The position numbers and the translations under genes were made by a program. From Conservatibacter flavescens (GTDB lineage: Bacteria > Pseudomonadota > Gammaproteobacteria > Enterobacterales > Pasteurellaceae): a stretch of DNA of 64,000 nt. Location: assembly GCF_002795425.1 (NCBI RefSeq), contig NZ_PHHA01000014.1:1-64000 (forward strand). Direction: 5' to 3'. Below, piece by piece: positions 29,687 to 38,526 of the stretch. The notes beneath the pieces are model-generated. The model had not been told where the DNA came from and made no database searches. It worked only from the letters and a program-made list of their open reading frames with translations. Position 1 is the stretch's first letter. Every line of letters begins with the position of its first letter.

Positions 29687-31273
29687 ATGAAATCAATCAT
29701 CCAAACCGGCAAAGCCTCACTGGGAATTGAGCTTGGTTCAACCCGAATTAAAGCGGTGTTGATTGCCCCAAATGGACAGATTATTGCCAGCGGTGGGGTG
29801 AATTGGGAAAATCAGTTGGTTGATGGCATTTGGACTTATGATGAAACAGCGATTTGGGCGGGGTTGCAACAGGCGTATGCGGATTTGGTTCGCAATGTGC
29901 AGCAACAATATGATGTGGAGCTGACCCAGATCGCTTATCTCGGCGTGAGTGCGATGATGCACGGTTATCTGCCTTTTGATCGCAGTGGCAACTTGCTTGT
30001 GCCATTTCGGACTTGGCGGAATAACATCACGGCAAATTCTTCGCAAAAATTGACCGCTCTTTTTCACTACAATATCCCTCAACGTTGGAGTATTGCCCAT
30101 CTTTATCAAGCGATCTTAAATAATGAACCCCATTTAAATGAGTTGGATTATTTCACAACGTTAGCAGGCTATGTCCACTGGCAATTAACGGGGGAAAAAG
30201 TGTTGGGCGTGGGCGATGCGTCTGGTATGTTCCCGATTGATACGGTAACAGGGCATTTTGATCAAGCTATGTTGGCACAGTTTGAGCAACTGGTTGAGCC
30301 TTATGCTTTCCCTTGGCGGTTGCGTGATATTTTGCCACAGGTAAAAAGTGCTGGTGAAAATGCAGGTAGATTAAGCGAGCAGGGAGCAAAACGGCTTGAT
30401 CCGACAGGGCGGTTACAAGCCGGTGTGAGCTGTTGCCCACCAGAGGGCGATGCAGGCACAGGCATGGTGGCGACTAATAGCATTAAGCCGAAAACAGGGA
30501 ACATTTCAGCAGGCACGTCTGCCTTTGCGATGATTGTGTTAGAACAGCCATTAAGCAATGTCTATGAGGAACTGGATATGGTAACTACTCCAGCAGGTCA
30601 GCTTGTGGCGATGGCTCATTCCAATAACTGCACAACGGAAATCAACAGTTGGGTCAATCTGTTTGCAGAATGTTTACAGGCATTCGGCGTAGAAAAAACC
30701 GCAGAGGAGATCTATCAAACGCTATTTCAGCAAGCCCTAACAGGGGAAGCGGATTGCGGTGGTTTGTTGGCTTACGGCTTTCATTCAGGTGAACATATTG
30801 TGGGGTTATCTTCGGGCTGTCCACTCTTTTTACACCCGACCCAAGCCCATTTCAATTTAGCTAATTTTATGCGAGTACAGCTTTACACTGCTTTTGGGGC
30901 GATGAAGTTGGGAATGGATATTCTGATGAATAAAGAGCAGGTGAAAATCGAGCAGATTTTTGCCCACGGTGGCATTTTTAAAACGCAGGGCGTGGCTCAA
31001 ACCATTTTAGCTTCCGCATTAAATGTACCGATTGCGGTGCAAGATACCGCTGGCGAAGGCGGAGCGTGGGGGATTGCGTTATTGGCAAACTATCTTGGTT
31101 ACGCTCAACAAGGTATTTCCCTTGAAGATTATTTAGAACAGCATATTTTCTTGCAAACATTACGCACAATTCAACCGCCTGATCCGACTATTTCGCAAGG
31201 TTATCAAACCTTTATGACGCGTTATCAGGCAGGATTAAATATCGCAAAACAAGCAGCAACCGTTCAGGAATAA
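29687..31273 (+). CDS. L-ribulokinase of the FGGY family, non-AraB type
   Basis: This 528-residue FGGY kinase begins SLGIELGSTRIKAVLI and has WTYDETAIW, GVSAMMHGYLPFD, VPFRTWRN, GNISAGTSAFAMIV and AHGGIFKTQG. It does not resemble the 566-residue E. coli AraB. It looks like the kinase group found beside araA in Bacteroidetes and Firmicutes. Position directly before araA and behind an AraC-controlled promoter makes L-ribulose the likely substrate. Base composition is clearly richer in G+C than the ABC genes upstream (a sampled line has 28 of 60), suggesting a patchwork origin. Confidence 0.78.
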   Translation: MKSIIQTGKASLGIELGSTRIKAVLIAPNGQIIASGGVNWENQLVDGIWTYDETAIWAGLQQAYADLVRNVQQQYDVELTQIAYLGVSAMMHGYLPFDRSGNLLVPFRTWRNNITANSSQKLTALFHYNIPQRWSIAHLYQAILNNEPHLNELDYFTTLAGYVHWQLTGEKVLGVGDASGMFPIDTVTGHFDQAMLAQFEQLVEPYAFPWRLRDILPQVKSAGENAGRLSEQGAKRLDPTGRLQAGVSCCPPEGDAGTGMVATNSIKPKTGNISAGTSAFAMIVLEQPLSNVYEELDMVTTPAGQLVAMAHSNNCTTEINSWVNLFAECLQAFGVEKTAEEIYQTLFQQALTGEADCGGLLAYGFHSGEHIVGLSSGCPLFLHPTQAHFNLANFMRVQLYTAFGAMKLGMDILMNKEQVKIEQIFAHGGIFKTQGVAQTILASALNVPIAVQDTAGEGGAWGIALLANYLGYAQQGISLEDYLEQHIFLQTLRTIQPPDPTISQGYQTFMTRYQAGLNIAKQAATVQE

Positions 31274-31284
31274 GGAGAAAGTGT

Positions 31285-32772
31285 ATGGAATTTCTTAAAA
31301 AATTAGAAGTATGGTTTGTGGTGGGCAGTCAGCATTTATATGGTGAAGAAGCCTTAGAGCAAGTAAAAAATAATGCAGAGCAGATTGTTAGTCATCTCAA
31401 CGCACAGCATCCTTTTTTGCAGATTAAATTACAACCGCTAGCCACAACCCCAGAGGAGATTTTATCTATCTGCCAACGTGCTAATCACGAAGATCACTGC
31501 GTTGGCGTGATGGCGTGGTTACATACCTTTTCCCCTGCGAAAATGTGGATTGCAGGGCTAAGTATCCTGAATAAACCGTTGTTGCAGTTCCATACTCAAT
31601 TCAATCAATTTATTCCTTGGAATGACATTGATATGGACTATATGAACTTGCACCAAACCGCCCACGGCGACCGTGAATTTGGCTTCTTAGTCTCTCGTTT
31701 ACGCAAGCCAAGAACCATTGTGGTTGGGCATTGGCAGAGTGCCGCTGTGCTTAAAAAAATCAACCGTTGGCAACGGGTAACTGCTGCGATTTATGACCAA
31801 AAACACCTGAAAATCGCCCGTTTTGGCGACAATATGCGAGAAGTTGCGGTAACGGAAGGGGATAAAGTCGAGGCACAAATTAAATTTGGTTATAGTGTAA
31901 ATGGTTATGGCGTGTATCAATTGGTAGAAAAAATCAATGCAGTCAGTGATGAAGCCGCGGCTGCATTGGTGAAACAGTATGAGCAAGAGTATCAATTAGT
32001 TGAACGCTTACAAGAAAACGGCGAAAAACGCACCGCACTTTTCGATGCAGCTAAAATTGAATTAGGCTTAAGAGCCTTTTTAGAACAAGGCGGATTTAAA
32101 GCCTTTACCGATACCTTTGAAAACCTCAATGGAATGAAACAGCTACCGGGCTTGGCAGTACAGCGTTTAATGGCTGACGGCTACGGCTTTGGTGGTGAGG
32201 GCGATTGGAAAACGGCTGCCCTTGTGCGAGCGGTGAAAGTAATGGGCTACGGCTTACCAAAAGGCAGCTCTTTTATGGAAGACTACACCTATCATTTAAC
32301 CGAAGGCAACGAGCTGGTACTCGGGGCTCATATGCTAGAAGTCTGCCCATCTATCGCACAAAAGCAACCTATTTTAGATATTAAACCGCTTGGTATTGGT
32401 GGAAAAGACGATCCCGCTCGTTTAATTTTTACGGGTAAAACAGGTAAGGCAGTCAATGCCACGATTGTTGATATGGGAAGCCATTTCCGTATGGTCGCTG
32501 CCGAGATACAAGCGGTCGAAAAACCGCAAGATATGCCAAATCTCCCAGTCGGACATATTTTCTGGCAACTCCAACCTAATTTTGATATCGGCACCCAAGC
32601 GTGGATCTTAGCTGGTGGTGCACACCACAGTGCATTAAGCCTAGACATCGATGCGGAAATGCTCCAAATGTTCGCAGAATATTTTGAGATTGAATTTATC
32701 CACATCAACGAAAATACCGAACTCAGCCAGCTAAAAAATGAATTGCGTTGGAATGCCGCACATTACGGCTAG
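31285..32772 (+). CDS. araA: L-arabinose isomerase
   Basis: This 495-residue AraA converts L-arabinose to L-ribulose. It begins with EVWFVVGSQHLYGEEAL and contains LHTFSPAKMWI, GVMAWLHTF, QFNQFIPW, GEGDWKTAALVRA and SFMEDYTYHLTEGNELVLGAHMLEVCP in its metal-site region, of which I cite only short parts. Length is that of the E. coli enzyme. AAGGAG precedes the start. It is the last gene of the operon. No araD follows; the opposite strand carries priA. One Haemophilus-type uptake signal (around 32032) and one Actinobacillus-type core (32508) both lie in it. Confidence 0.97.
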   Translation: MEFLKKLEVWFVVGSQHLYGEEALEQVKNNAEQIVSHLNAQHPFLQIKLQPLATTPEEILSICQRANHEDHCVGVMAWLHTFSPAKMWIAGLSILNKPLLQFHTQFNQFIPWNDIDMDYMNLHQTAHGDREFGFLVSRLRKPRTIVVGHWQSAAVLKKINRWQRVTAAIYDQKHLKIARFGDNMREVAVTEGDKVEAQIKFGYSVNGYGVYQLVEKINAVSDEAAAALVKQYEQEYQLVERLQENGEKRTALFDAAKIELGLRAFLEQGGFKAFTDTFENLNGMKQLPGLAVQRLMADGYGFGGEGDWKTAALVRAVKVMGYGLPKGSSFMEDYTYHLTEGNELVLGAHMLEVCPSIAQKQPILDIKPLGIGGKDDPARLIFTGKTGKAVNATIVDMGSHFRMVAAEIQAVEKPQDMPNLPVGHIFWQLQPNFDIGTQAWILAGGAHHSALSLDIDAEMLQMFAEYFEIEFIHINENTELSQLKNELRWNAAHYG

Positions 32773-32792
32773 CCAAGTCAATTGAATATTTT

Positions 32793-32817
32793 CTCCCACA
32801 TTTTGCCGTTGTGGGAG
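32793..32817. terminator. Terminator between araA and priA
   Basis: CTCCCACA at 32793-32800 pairs exactly with TGTGGGAG at 32810-32817 between convergent genes. Confidence 0.7.
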
Positions 32818-35010
32818 TTAACCTAACTCCAAAGGATCCACATCCAAACTCCAGCGCACTTTGTTTAATGCATTGAATTGTTGATGATGAAATGCGGTTA
32901 AGGCCTGCTGCAATCCTTGACGGGAGGAATGTTGCAATAACAATTGCCAACGGAACTGCCCGGCTTTTTTACTATGCGGAGCGGGCATTGGGCCTAAAAT
33001 TTGTAAACCGGCTATCTGCTGTTGATAAAAATACTCAGCGACCTCTTGTAAGGCTTGTTCCGCCTCAACATTGTGGCGGCTTTGTGCTTTAAATAGGGCT
33101 TGTGCGCTAAAAGGCGGTAATCCCATATTTTGTCTCAAAAGCAATGCTTGTTTGGCAAATTCTCCATAGCCACCGCTGAGTAAAGATTGCAGTAAAGGAT
33201 GTTCAGGATAATGCGTTTGTAACAACACTTCCCCTTGTTTTTCCGCTCTTCCCGCTCGCCCTGCTACTTGTACATAAAGCTGGGCAAGTCGTTCTTCTGC
33301 TCGAAAATCCAAAGAAAACAACGCGCTATCAACATTGACTAATGCCACCAAAGTAACATTGGGGAAATGGTGTCCTTTTGCTAGCATTTGTGTCCCAATC
33401 AAAATTTGGCTTTTACCACATTGAATGTCTTGTAAATGCGCCTCTAGCTTACCTTTTCTCGCCGTACTATCTCTATCTATACGGGTAATATGATATTGCG
33501 GAAAACGCTCGCGCAAAGTCTCTTCTAATTGCTCGGTGCCTAGCCCCGTTGTCATCAGGTGAGTGGAGCCACAAGCCTCACATTGCTGGGGAATCGTGCG
33601 TTGCCCATGACAATGATGACAACGTAATATCTGTTGCTGTTGGTGATAGGTATAAGGCTTTTCACAATGGCGACATTCACATATCCAACCGCATTCATGA
33701 CATAGCAACACAGGGGCAAATCCACGTCGGTTTAAAAACAATAACACTTGATTCCCTTGTTGCAAGTGATGTGCCATTTTCGTGAGTAATCCATCAGATA
33801 AACCGTTATGCACACGTTGCTTTTTCAAGTCGATCACCTGCTGTCGAACCGCGTTAGCTAAGCCGGCTCGTTGCGTTAGCTGAATATGTTGATACTTGCC
33901 ATTTTGTACATTATTTAAACTTTCCAAGCTCGGCGTAGCCGATCCCATGACAACTGGAATCCCTAACATTTTGGCATATACGACCGCCAAATCCCGTGCA
34001 TGATAACGCCACCCTTCTTGCTGTTTAAACGAAGCATCATGTTCTTCATCAAGAATAATCAGCCCCAAATCCACAAATTGGGTAAACAGGGCTGAACGTG
34101 TGCCGATAACGATGGCGCTTTGCGCAGATTTCGCACGCAGCCAAACCGATAAACGCTGAGTATCATTTAGGTTGGAATGTAATACATCAATAGGTACGTT
34201 AAAACGTGCTTTAAATCGCTGTACGGTTTGAGGAGTAAGCCCTATCTCTGGTACTAATACTAATACCTGTCGACCTTTTTTCAGCGTTTCCTCAATCAGT
34301 TGCAAATAAATTTCTGTTTTACCCGACCCTGTTACCCCTTCTAGCAAAAATGCACCAAAACCTTGATGAAAATGCAATTGGGTCATGGCAAGGGCTTGTT
34401 GTTTATTGAGGGTTAAGCGGTTGTCAGTATTCACTAAGGCTTGTGTTCCCACTTGCTGCAACCAGGTTTTCGCTTCTGTAGGTTGCGCAATTTCTTCAAT
34501 CAACCCTTTGTTTTTCAGCGCGGATAAAATATGACTAGGTATCACGCAATCTGCTTTTAATTGCGGCGCTGCACCAAGTTCCTGTAAAGCTTCCAATTGT
34601 TTTTTAGCCCGCATGAGGTGGCCATCATTTAACGCTTGCTCCCCAAGTGCGGTCGGTTTTAACAAGATTTTTGCTTTTTCCACCGCACTTTCCCCTTGCC
34701 GCAATTTGACCGGTAGGGCTTGAAATAACGCCTCTCCTAATGGACTTTGATAATAACTCGCTGACCATTGCAACAGCTTCCACAATGTCTCGCTAAAAAG
34801 ACTTTTATTGTCTAATTGAGCAATAACTTGCTTCAATTGCGCAGCAGGGAGTTCACTTTCATTCGGCAGCGCCACAACGATTCCCACACGTTTTTGTGAA
34901 CCAAAAGGCACAAGCACACGACACCCTACCTGTAGATTCATCTCCGCAGGCATGAGGTAATCAAAAAAACGCATTAACGGCACCGCCAGGGCTACGCGAA
35001 CAAAACGCAC
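32818..35010 (-). CDS. priA: Primosomal protein N', replication restart helicase PriA
   Basis: PriA reloads the replisome at stalled forks. The 730-residue protein starts MRFVRVALAVPL from a GTG. It has Walker A GVTGSGKTE, DEEH (LDEEHDASFK), GSATPSLESL and the zinc-finger cysteines CHECGWICECRHCEKP and CHHCHGQRTIPQQCEACGS. Later helicase motifs are GTQMLAKGHHFPNVT and QVAGRAGRAEKQG. Its start lies one base past the stop of the ABC exporter gene upstream, so the two are probably one transcript. Two uptake signals lie in it. Confidence 0.97.
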   Translation of the reverse strand: MRFVRVALAVPLMRFFDYLMPAEMNLQVGCRVLVPFGSQKRVGIVVALPNESELPAAQLKQVIAQLDNKSLFSETLWKLLQWSASYYQSPLGEALFQALPVKLRQGESAVEKAKILLKPTALGEQALNDGHLMRAKKQLEALQELGAAPQLKADCVIPSHILSALKNKGLIEEIAQPTEAKTWLQQVGTQALVNTDNRLTLNKQQALAMTQLHFHQGFGAFLLEGVTGSGKTEIYLQLIEETLKKGRQVLVLVPEIGLTPQTVQRFKARFNVPIDVLHSNLNDTQRLSVWLRAKSAQSAIVIGTRSALFTQFVDLGLIILDEEHDASFKQQEGWRYHARDLAVVYAKMLGIPVVMGSATPSLESLNNVQNGKYQHIQLTQRAGLANAVRQQVIDLKKQRVHNGLSDGLLTKMAHHLQQGNQVLLFLNRRGFAPVLLCHECGWICECRHCEKPYTYHQQQQILRCHHCHGQRTIPQQCEACGSTHLMTTGLGTEQLEETLRERFPQYHITRIDRDSTARKGKLEAHLQDIQCGKSQILIGTQMLAKGHHFPNVTLVALVNVDSALFSLDFRAEERLAQLYVQVAGRAGRAEKQGEVLLQTHYPEHPLLQSLLSGGYGEFAKQALLLRQNMGLPPFSAQALFKAQSRHNVEAEQALQEVAEYFYQQQIAGLQILGPMPAPHSKKAGQFRWQLLLQHSSRQGLQQALTAFHHQQFNALNKVRWSLDVDPLELG

Positions 35011-35011
35011 A

Positions 35012-36859
35012 TTACTCCCCTATATCTTCACTTAAAAAACCACCGCTTTGGTGTTTCCAAAGTTTTGCATATAAGCCATTTTTCGCGAGTAATTCCGTAT
35101 GGGATCCCTGCTCAATAATTTGGCCTTTATCTAATACAATTAAGCGATCCATCGCCGCAATTGTGGATAAACGATGTGCGATTGCAATCACAGTTTTATT
35201 TTCCATCATTTTATCTAGGCTTTCTTGAATCGCGACTTCCACTTCAGAATCTAACGCACTGGTCGCTTCATCAAGTAATAAAATAGGCGCGTCTTTTAGC
35301 ATAACGCGAGCAATGGCGATACGCTGGCGCTGTCCGCCTGATAATTTTACCCCGCGCTCCCCCACATGCGCATCATAACCACGACGACCTTGTGCATCAC
35401 TTAATAGAGGGATAAAATCCGCTGCTTCTGCACGTTGTGCAGCAGAAATCATCTCTTGTTCAGTGGCATTCGGTCGACCATAAATAATATTATCTCGCAC
35501 AGAACGATGTAAAAGCGACGTATCTTGAGTCACTAAACCAATTTGGCTACGCAAGCTTTCTTGTTGCACATCGCGTACATCTTGTCCGTCAATGGTAATG
35601 GAACCATGTTGAGGCTCATAAAAACGCAATAATAAATTCACAATGGTCGATTTACCTGCGCCAGAACGCCCAATTAATCCCACTTTCTCACCTGGCTTAA
35701 TCTCTAAATTAAACCCATTTAACAAATGTTTATCCGCTTCATAAGCAAAACTCACATCATTAAATTTAATCGTGCCTTGCTCCACTTTTAAAGGCGCAGC
35801 ATTGGCTTTATCGACAATAGTATGAGGTTTAGACAAGGTATTCATACCGTCATTCACCGTCCCGATATTTTCAAATAGGCGAGCGGATTCCCACATGATC
35901 CATTGAGATAAGCCACTCACACGCAATGCCATTGCCGTCGCTGTCGCCACTGCGCCTACTCCTACACTACCTTGTTGCCACAATACCACACCGAGTATTG
36001 CTGTTCCCAAAATTAACATCACATTCACGGTATGCACCAAGCCATCTAATGACGTGGCAAGGCGCATTTGAGCGTGCACTGTCACCATAAACTCTTCCAT
36101 CGAACGTTTTGCATAACTGGCTTCACGCGCGCCATGAGAAAACAATTTGACTGTCGCGATATTCGCATATGCATCTGTGATACGCCCAGTCATTAACGAA
36201 CGCGCATCTGCTTGGCGCTCTGCGGTTTTCGCTAATTTAGGAATCAAAAAGCGGAGAATCGTTCCAAAACTCACCAGCCACAATACAAAAGGCAATACTA
36301 ACCAACCGTCTAGGGCAACCAGTACAATCCCTGAGGTAATAAAATAGACCAAAACATAGGTCATCATATCCGCAATTGTCATCACGGTATCACGTACTGC
36401 TAGTGCCGTTTGCATCACTTTTGCAGAAACACGCCCTGCAAATTCATCTTGATAAAAACTGAGGCTTTGTCCGAGCATTAAGCGGTGGAAATTCCAGCGC
36501 AAACGCATAGGAAACACCCCTTGCAACGTTTGCAAGCGAATTAATGAGGCCACAAAATGCCACACAATACTAATGAGCAATAACGCCACCATGCCCAATA
36601 ATAAATGCTTTTTCTCCTGCCAGAGAGTCGCAGGCGTATAATCCCCTAACCATTCCACCAAAACGCCCATAAATTGAAACAATAAGGCTTCCATTATCCC
36701 AGTGCCAACGGTCATACAAGTCAACAATAAGATCCAACCTTTCATTCCCGTTAAACTGGACCAAATAAAATTAAATAGCCCTTTTTCTGGTGTGAGTGGT
36801 TCACTATTTGGATAAGCGTTCAACCGATTTTCAAACCATGCAAAAATTTTATGAAACAT
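35012..36859 (-). CDS. ABC exporter, fused membrane and ATPase domains
   Basis: This 615-residue half-transporter has six predicted membrane helices in the first 340 residues and a C-terminal ATPase with Walker A GRSGAGKST, Q-loop QDTSLLHRSV, signature KLSGGQRQRIAIARVML and Walker B ILLLDEATSALDSE. It belongs to the MsbA/MdlB-like multidrug exporter group, but msbA itself has a shorter N-terminus and different neighbours. The 40-residue cytoplasmic N-terminal extension resembles homologues in other Pasteurellaceae. The substrate is unknown. Confidence 0.88.
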   Translation of the reverse strand: MFHKIFAWFENRLNAYPNSEPLTPEKGLFNFIWSSLTGMKGWILLLTCMTVGTGIMEALLFQFMGVLVEWLGDYTPATLWQEKKHLLLGMVALLLISIVWHFVASLIRLQTLQGVFPMRLRWNFHRLMLGQSLSFYQDEFAGRVSAKVMQTALAVRDTVMTIADMMTYVLVYFITSGIVLVALDGWLVLPFVLWLVSFGTILRFLIPKLAKTAERQADARSLMTGRITDAYANIATVKLFSHGAREASYAKRSMEEFMVTVHAQMRLATSLDGLVHTVNVMLILGTAILGVVLWQQGSVGVGAVATATAMALRVSGLSQWIMWESARLFENIGTVNDGMNTLSKPHTIVDKANAAPLKVEQGTIKFNDVSFAYEADKHLLNGFNLEIKPGEKVGLIGRSGAGKSTIVNLLLRFYEPQHGSITIDGQDVRDVQQESLRSQIGLVTQDTSLLHRSVRDNIIYGRPNATEQEMISAAQRAEAADFIPLLSDAQGRRGYDAHVGERGVKLSGGQRQRIAIARVMLKDAPILLLDEATSALDSEVEVAIQESLDKMMENKTVIAIAHRLSTIAAMDRLIVLDKGQIIEQGSHTELLAKNGLYAKLWKHQSGGFLSEDIGE

Positions 36860-36944
36860 TTGTACCCCTTTAAAACAAGAAAGGTAGCCAAGCTAACGGC
36901 TACCTAAATATTCGGTATATTATAGGTGAAAATAGCAAGGGAAT

Positions 36945-36981
36945 AAAGTGCGGTAAACTTTTTGATTTTTTACCGCGCTTT
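36945..36981. repeat. Inverted uptake-signal pair upstream of the Slam locus
   Basis: AAAGTGCGGTAAA at 36945-36957 faces TTTACCGCGCTTT at 36969-36981, with one G-U mismatch. It sits between two divergent genes, so it is not a terminator of either neighbour. Confidence 0.6.
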
Positions 36982-37003
36982 TAGCATAGACAATCTTATA
37001 GAA

Positions 37004-37020
37004 TTCGGATAATATCCGAA
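37004..37020. promoter_or_regulatory. Perfect inverted repeat before the Slam gene
   Basis: TTCGGAT-AAT-ATCCGAA is an exact 7+3+7 dyad about 70 bases upstream of the Slam start. It could be an operator for the locus. I cannot assign a regulator. Confidence 0.4.
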
Positions 37021-37087
37021 AAAGTAAATAATAACTATTCCTATTTAAATAACATTTTTTTAACATAATTATTCATTTTTGGGAACC

Positions 37088-38512
37088 ATGAAAAACCTTG
37101 TATTGCTTGTGGCATTTTATGCTTCTTCAGCCTTTGCTGTAGATCTCATCAATGTGCCGGAAAAACAGACCTCTGCGGCGATTCCTCTCAGAGCAGAACC
37201 TACTCTGCCAGGATATAGCACGCCTATGGCTAGCCTTTCTTCCGCGCACACCATGTCACAAACCGATTTTGACCATATCGAACAACGTCTTAATCATGCT
37301 ATAAATGCCAATCAAACTGAAACCATTCAAAACTTGCTCGAAGCTTACCGCACTTTCCCACAGCATGACCCAACTTTAGTGCTGTTTGCACAAGCTAAAA
37401 TAGCTAGAAATCAGCAACATTATTCCCAAGCCATTCAATTATATCAACGCATTTTAGCGGAGAATCCGACACTTAATCCCGTTCGGATTGAATTAGCTAT
37501 CACCCTTTTTCACGATCAACAAAACCAAGCCGCAAAAGCACAATTTGAACAAGCCCTCTTGGCCCCTGAATTGCCGCCCGACATTGCTCAATTATTAAAT
37601 ATGTATTTAACTGCGGTTGCACAACGGGAAAAGTGGCAGATTGCATTCGGCGTAAACTATACCCAAGATAATAATGTGAATAATGTCGCCAAAGATCGCT
37701 ATATTGAAAATACCCCTTTGCAAAAAGGGGAATCTATGTTGCCTCAAAAAGCACATGGTATTGCCTATTTCTTCAATATAGAACGAGATTTTAACCTCGC
37801 CCATCATCATTATGTCCATTTTGAAAATAACCTCTATGGCAAGTATTATTGGGACAACCATGATTACGATGAAATCACGAATCGCACTTACTTAGGATAT
37901 GCCAATAAATCTGCCAATCAGCGTTGGGCAATATTGCCTTTTTATGAACATCAGTGGTATGGCAATCATCGCTATAAATGGGCGCAAGGCATACGGGGGG
38001 AATACAATCGCTGGTTTACACCAAAATGGCAATTTTCTACCGCGCTAGAATACAGTAAACAGCGTTATCATCAATATCGCTATCTCAACGGCCACAACAA
38101 ATTAATTTCCGCGACCCTATTATGGCGTGCTACGCCTCGTTCCTATTTTTATGGTGGTATTGATTTTAGTCAAGAACGTACCACACTTCGTCACTACGAC
38201 TATAACTTAACGGCCATTCGCTTAGGTTGGGGACAAGATTGGCAATATCTAGGACTTTCCTCACGCTTAAATGTCCGCCTTGCTTATCGTCAATATCTTG
38301 ATAATTTACGCCTAGGCGAGGCTGTTATATTTGATCGCAAACGCCAAGATCATATTTACCAAATTAACGCAACTTTATGGAAAAGGGATTGGCATTTGTG
38401 GGGCATTACCCCCAAGCTGAATTTTACTTGGCGTAAACAAAACAGTAATTTCGATAGTTTGTACTCCTATAGTGAGAAAAATATTCAACTTATTTTTGAA
38501 AAAACATTTTAA
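37088..38512 (+). CDS. Slam-type outer-membrane translocator for a surface lipoprotein
   Basis: Slam proteins (type XI secretion) move specific lipoproteins across the outer membrane to the cell surface. The 474-residue product has a signal peptide (MKNLVLLVAFYASSAFA) and a TPR domain at about residues 60-175 (QAKIARNQQHYSQAIQLYQR, then ALLAPELPPDIAQLL). From about 185 on there is a DUF560-like beta-barrel with alternating aromatic strands and a terminal Phe (IQLIFEKTF). TPR plus barrel is the Slam architecture. The next gene, 14 bases on, encodes a lipoprotein with a TbpB-like barrel, the usual Slam client. The ATG at 37088 has only a weak GGGAA site; an in-frame TTG lies at 37079. Confidence 0.85.
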   Translation: MKNLVLLVAFYASSAFAVDLINVPEKQTSAAIPLRAEPTLPGYSTPMASLSSAHTMSQTDFDHIEQRLNHAINANQTETIQNLLEAYRTFPQHDPTLVLFAQAKIARNQQHYSQAIQLYQRILAENPTLNPVRIELAITLFHDQQNQAAKAQFEQALLAPELPPDIAQLLNMYLTAVAQREKWQIAFGVNYTQDNNVNNVAKDRYIENTPLQKGESMLPQKAHGIAYFFNIERDFNLAHHHYVHFENNLYGKYYWDNHDYDEITNRTYLGYANKSANQRWAILPFYEHQWYGNHRYKWAQGIRGEYNRWFTPKWQFSTALEYSKQRYHQYRYLNGHNKLISATLLWRATPRSYFYGGIDFSQERTTLRHYDYNLTAIRLGWGQDWQYLGLSSRLNVRLAYRQYLDNLRLGEAVIFDRKRQDHIYQINATLWKRDWHLWGITPKLNFTWRKQNSNFDSLYSYSEKNIQLIFEKTF

Positions 38513-38526
38513 TTTAAGGATCTTTT

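Noticed and set aside
37026-37069. Fur box upstream of the Slam gene
   Set aside because: Best match to TGATAAT-N-ATTATCA is about 9 of 15 in a region that is almost all A and T, so it is not distinguishable from background. Iron regulation is still possible.
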